Assembly: GCF_030540765.1 (NCBI RefSeq)
Contig: NZ_JAUOEL010000009.1
Coordinates: 248,001-312,000, forward strand
DNA: 64,000 nt
From: Flavivirga jejuensis
Lineage (GTDB): Bacteria > Bacteroidota > Bacteroidia > Flavobacteriales > Flavobacteriaceae
Reading direction: 5' to 3'
The position numbers and the translations under genes were made by a program. Positions 61,857 to 64,000 of the stretch are shown piece after piece. How positions within the stretch are numbered: the first letter of the stretch is position 1; each line of letters begins with the position of its first letter. The notes under the pieces were generated by a model, which saw nothing but the letters and a program-made list of their open reading frames with translations, did not search any database and was not told the DNA's origin.

Positions 61857-64000
61857 TTAGATAGACAAATTTGAAAATTCGCCAGTATCAAGCCAATAAT
61901 TATCAGTCTCAATCATGCTTTGTACCTGAATCCTAAAATAATTAATTGGTAAATCTTCATAATTACAGTCTTCAACCGATTCTATAATAAGTAATTCCTT
62001 ATCTTCAAGATAATCCCTTTCTATTGTGAATTTAAGCGGTGTTAATTTTTCCAAACGCATAATTTCGTTAGTTACAGCATCGTTTACCTGCATCCTGTTA
62101 TGCACATCCAAGCCTAGTTTATTTATCAATCGAGATTTAATATTTTCTTTATTAAAATCAAGTACAAAAAATGGCCTTGTGGGATAAGATTTAGTATCCA
62201 ATTGTCTAGTCCAAATACGCATAGGTAATTGTGATACTTCTAATATCGTATTGTTCAATTCTGGCGACAGAAAAGATAATCCATTTAAAGATTTTGCAAA
62301 GTAATCTGTTGTAGGTAGCATATGTTTCTTTAATTCTCTAAAATCCAACGAAAAACCATTTAAACTTCCTTTTGTTGAAGCATAATTGCCTATCATTGCT
62401 CCAACTGCAACAATAGACTTAGTATCTTCGAAATTCCCCTTACCATCTTGAAAAGGATACCAACTTCCTATTCGATAATCATTAAGTGTAATTAACCTAT
62501 TTGGCGAAATGGCGTAATATTTTAAAAATAAATTAGAAAGAGGTTTAAGAGAAGTAGGTCGCCCAGAAAGCAGCACAATATCGCATCCATAATAGGACAA
62601 TAGAGTTGAAATTTTACTAGCCAATGGATCAAATGTAGATTCTACAATTTTAGATATTACATTCTTATCGTAAGACCATTGGATAGCTTCAATTTTAAAA
62701 CCAAAATGATCTTCAAAATGTTTTAGTACCCGTTCAGAAGGTTTGTTCTTCGAAAAAATATCAGAATAGTTCAAAACAGCCTTTTCTATTTGGCCATTAT
62801 TTAAAATTTCAAGGTATTGAAGCGCAATCGGGACAGATACCTGTAAATTAAATTCGTTACGTATCTGCCTATGAGTAACAGATTGTCGTGCATTGTCACT
62901 TCCAAAGAAATCAAGAATAAGAGCTGTTATATCACTTAAGTTCTGTTTCTCCAATACATTTTTTACAACAGCATGAGGACCTTCTATTACGACCTCCCGT
63001 ATTAATCGGTTCAGTAAGTCATCTCCTGCCTTATAAAAACTCTCCCAAAACAAGGGTACAGGTGTTAGTTTGCACTGTCCTTCATCATGATATTTATAAG
63101 CTGCAATCATTACATCTGTCGTACCCGCACCAATATCAACAGAGCCTATAGTAAGTGATTTTTTATCATATTCTCCTAAATCATTTCTATGCTTTCCATA
63201 AAAGTTAAAATACTCATCACTATTGTTTAGATAGCGTTTGGTTATTTCTGCATACACGTACACAAATTGCGAACAAGTAGCTTCATCATAAAACCATTCT
63301 GTACGCTCTTCCGTTTTCATTAAATCTTTTGCAGAAGGAACAACTTGAGTTTTCTTACGGTGATCTTTCTCCTCTATATCATCGTAGAATGTACCTGCAT
63401 AAAATCGATCAAGGATAATCGAAGCGTCTTCAGCACATTTCCGTAAGGCAACCTGTTCAACCTTTGACATTGCTGTAGGACAGGTTATGATAATTCTTCC
63501 TAAACGACGCGGTTTATCTTCATTTCCCCACTTATGACGAAATGTATAACTATTGATTTGCATTTTAGCTTGAGCCAAGATTTCAAGCATAGCAAAAGTC
63601 ATCAACGCTCTACGAGAATAATATTTGTCTATACCCCCTTCCCCTGTAGTATTAAGTGTTCCATCAAAATTTAATTGCTCCGAAACACCCTTAATATGAA
63701 CTAATTGCTCTACCTCTCCTTCAAGAGCCACAAACTCCCAATCCTTCTCTTGGGGGCTCCGATCCCACAAATAGCGCTTTGGGCTAGAAAATGTAGTTAT
63801 CTTCTCTACACCTGTATTAAGATTGACAGCTTGATAAATCAACTCATTGGCCTCACATCCCAGTCGGACCATGCTTGGAAAAACAAACTGCATACTTTGT
63901 TTTAAATTACTAACACCAAAACCTACAGATCGAAAAGCCAATCGCATATCAAATGAATCAGCTAATCGATTGAGTTTACCATTCTTTAATGGTGTTGTAA
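61857..64000 (-). CDS. SrfB-like actin/Hsp70-fold ATPase (5' end outside window)
   Basis: At least 696 aa. Phosphate-1 motif DIGAGTTD (271-278 counted from the Met at 63947) and the adenosine-binding LLSGRPTSL farther on identify the actin/Hsp70 ATPase fold, and the context with a SrfC-like gene identifies the SrfB family. The frame remains open upstream of that Met to the window edge (TTPLKNGKLNRLADSFD), and SrfB proteins have additional N-terminal residues, so the real start lies outside. Expected cytoplasmic. Likely the first or an early gene of the operon. Confidence 0.85.
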   Translation of the reverse strand, partial: TTPLKNGKLNRLADSFDMRLAFRSVGFGVSNLKQSMQFVFPSMVRLGCEANELIYQAVNLNTGVEKITTFSSPKRYLWDRSPQEKDWEFVALEGEVEQLVHIKGVSEQLNFDGTLNTTGEGGIDKYYSRRALMTFAMLEILAQAKMQINSYTFRHKWGNEDKPRRLGRIIITCPTAMSKVEQVALRKCAEDASIILDRFYAGTFYDDIEEKDHRKKTQVVPSAKDLMKTEERTEWFYDEATCSQFVYVYAEITKRYLNNSDEYFNFYGKHRNDLGEYDKKSLTIGSVDIGAGTTDVMIAAYKYHDEGQCKLTPVPLFWESFYKAGDDLLNRLIREVVIEGPHAVVKNVLEKQNLSDITALILDFFGSDNARQSVTHRQIRNEFNLQVSVPIALQYLEILNNGQIEKAVLNYSDIFSKNKPSERVLKHFEDHFGFKIEAIQWSYDKNVISKIVESTFDPLASKISTLLSYYGCDIVLLSGRPTSLKPLSNLFLKYYAISPNRLITLNDYRIGSWYPFQDGKGNFEDTKSIVAVGAMIGNYASTKGSLNGFSLDFRELKKHMLPTTDYFAKSLNGLSFLSPELNNTILEVSQLPMRIWTRQLDTKSYPTRPFFVLDFNKENIKSRLINKLGLDVHNRMQVNDAVTNEIMRLEKLTPLKFTIERDYLEDKELLIIESVEDCNYEDLPINYFRIQVQSMIETDNYWLDTGEFSNLSI

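Overview
The window is AT-rich, has almost no Shine-Dalgarno sites, uses TAnnTTTG-type -7 promoter elements, and carries a SusC/SusD pair plus DUF6520- and MauE-like proteins. This points to a Bacteroidota chromosome, most likely a marine Flavobacteriaceae. All family names below come from reading motifs in the sequence; no search was run.

Region 1 (1-17.5 kb) is a secondary-metabolite locus. Two translationally coupled nonribosomal peptide synthetase genes run leftwards off the window edge, with A-domain codes reading Ser (epimerised) - Val - unassigned - Ser. Divergent from them are a broken and an intact copy of a Sfp-type phosphopantetheinyl transferase. The broken copy, the shared promoter region and the start of the intact copy form a direct duplication that now encloses an unrelated secreted-protein gene and a gene remnant. 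Region 2 (17.8-25.1 kb) holds a DUF6520 peptide, a MauE-like membrane protein and a SusD/SusC outer-membrane uptake pair.

Region 3 (26-35.6 kb) is a graveyard of defence and addiction genes between two ~150-bp direct repeats that contain a tRNA-3'-end-like segment. It has hsdM remnants, an AbiE-type pair, a Fic pseudogene, a frameshifted ParE with intact ParD, a truncated tyrosine recombinase and a Fic protein whose catalytic His is Gln. Just outside are a truncated PIN protein and an intact HipBA module with a 60-bp symmetric operator.

Region 4 (35.8-44.9 kb) is a cassette between two degenerate 88-bp sites carrying paired GTTACC motifs. It encodes a 997-aa patatin-like phospholipase, a putative Cys/His peptidase, a frameshifted M15 peptidase, a secreted protein (plus a decayed paralogue) and a seven-helix membrane protein ending in a trypsin-fold protease with an intact triad.

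Region 5 (44.9-64 kb) starts with a TPR protein, a free-standing version of its N-terminal domain and a small protein with a beta-rich tail. Then comes a tight eight-gene operon read from 64 kb to 49.3 kb: SrfB-like actin/Hsp70-fold ATPase, SrfC-like P-loop GTPase, membrane-anchored subtilisin, four-helix membrane protein, second P-loop GTPase, a GTPase-associated-protein-like membrane protein, a short membrane-anchored protein and a secreted coiled-coil protein. Together they could form an envelope-spanning, NTP-driven, protease-armed machine. This operon, with the neighbouring patatin/protease cassette, is the best candidate for an undescribed conflict or defence system.
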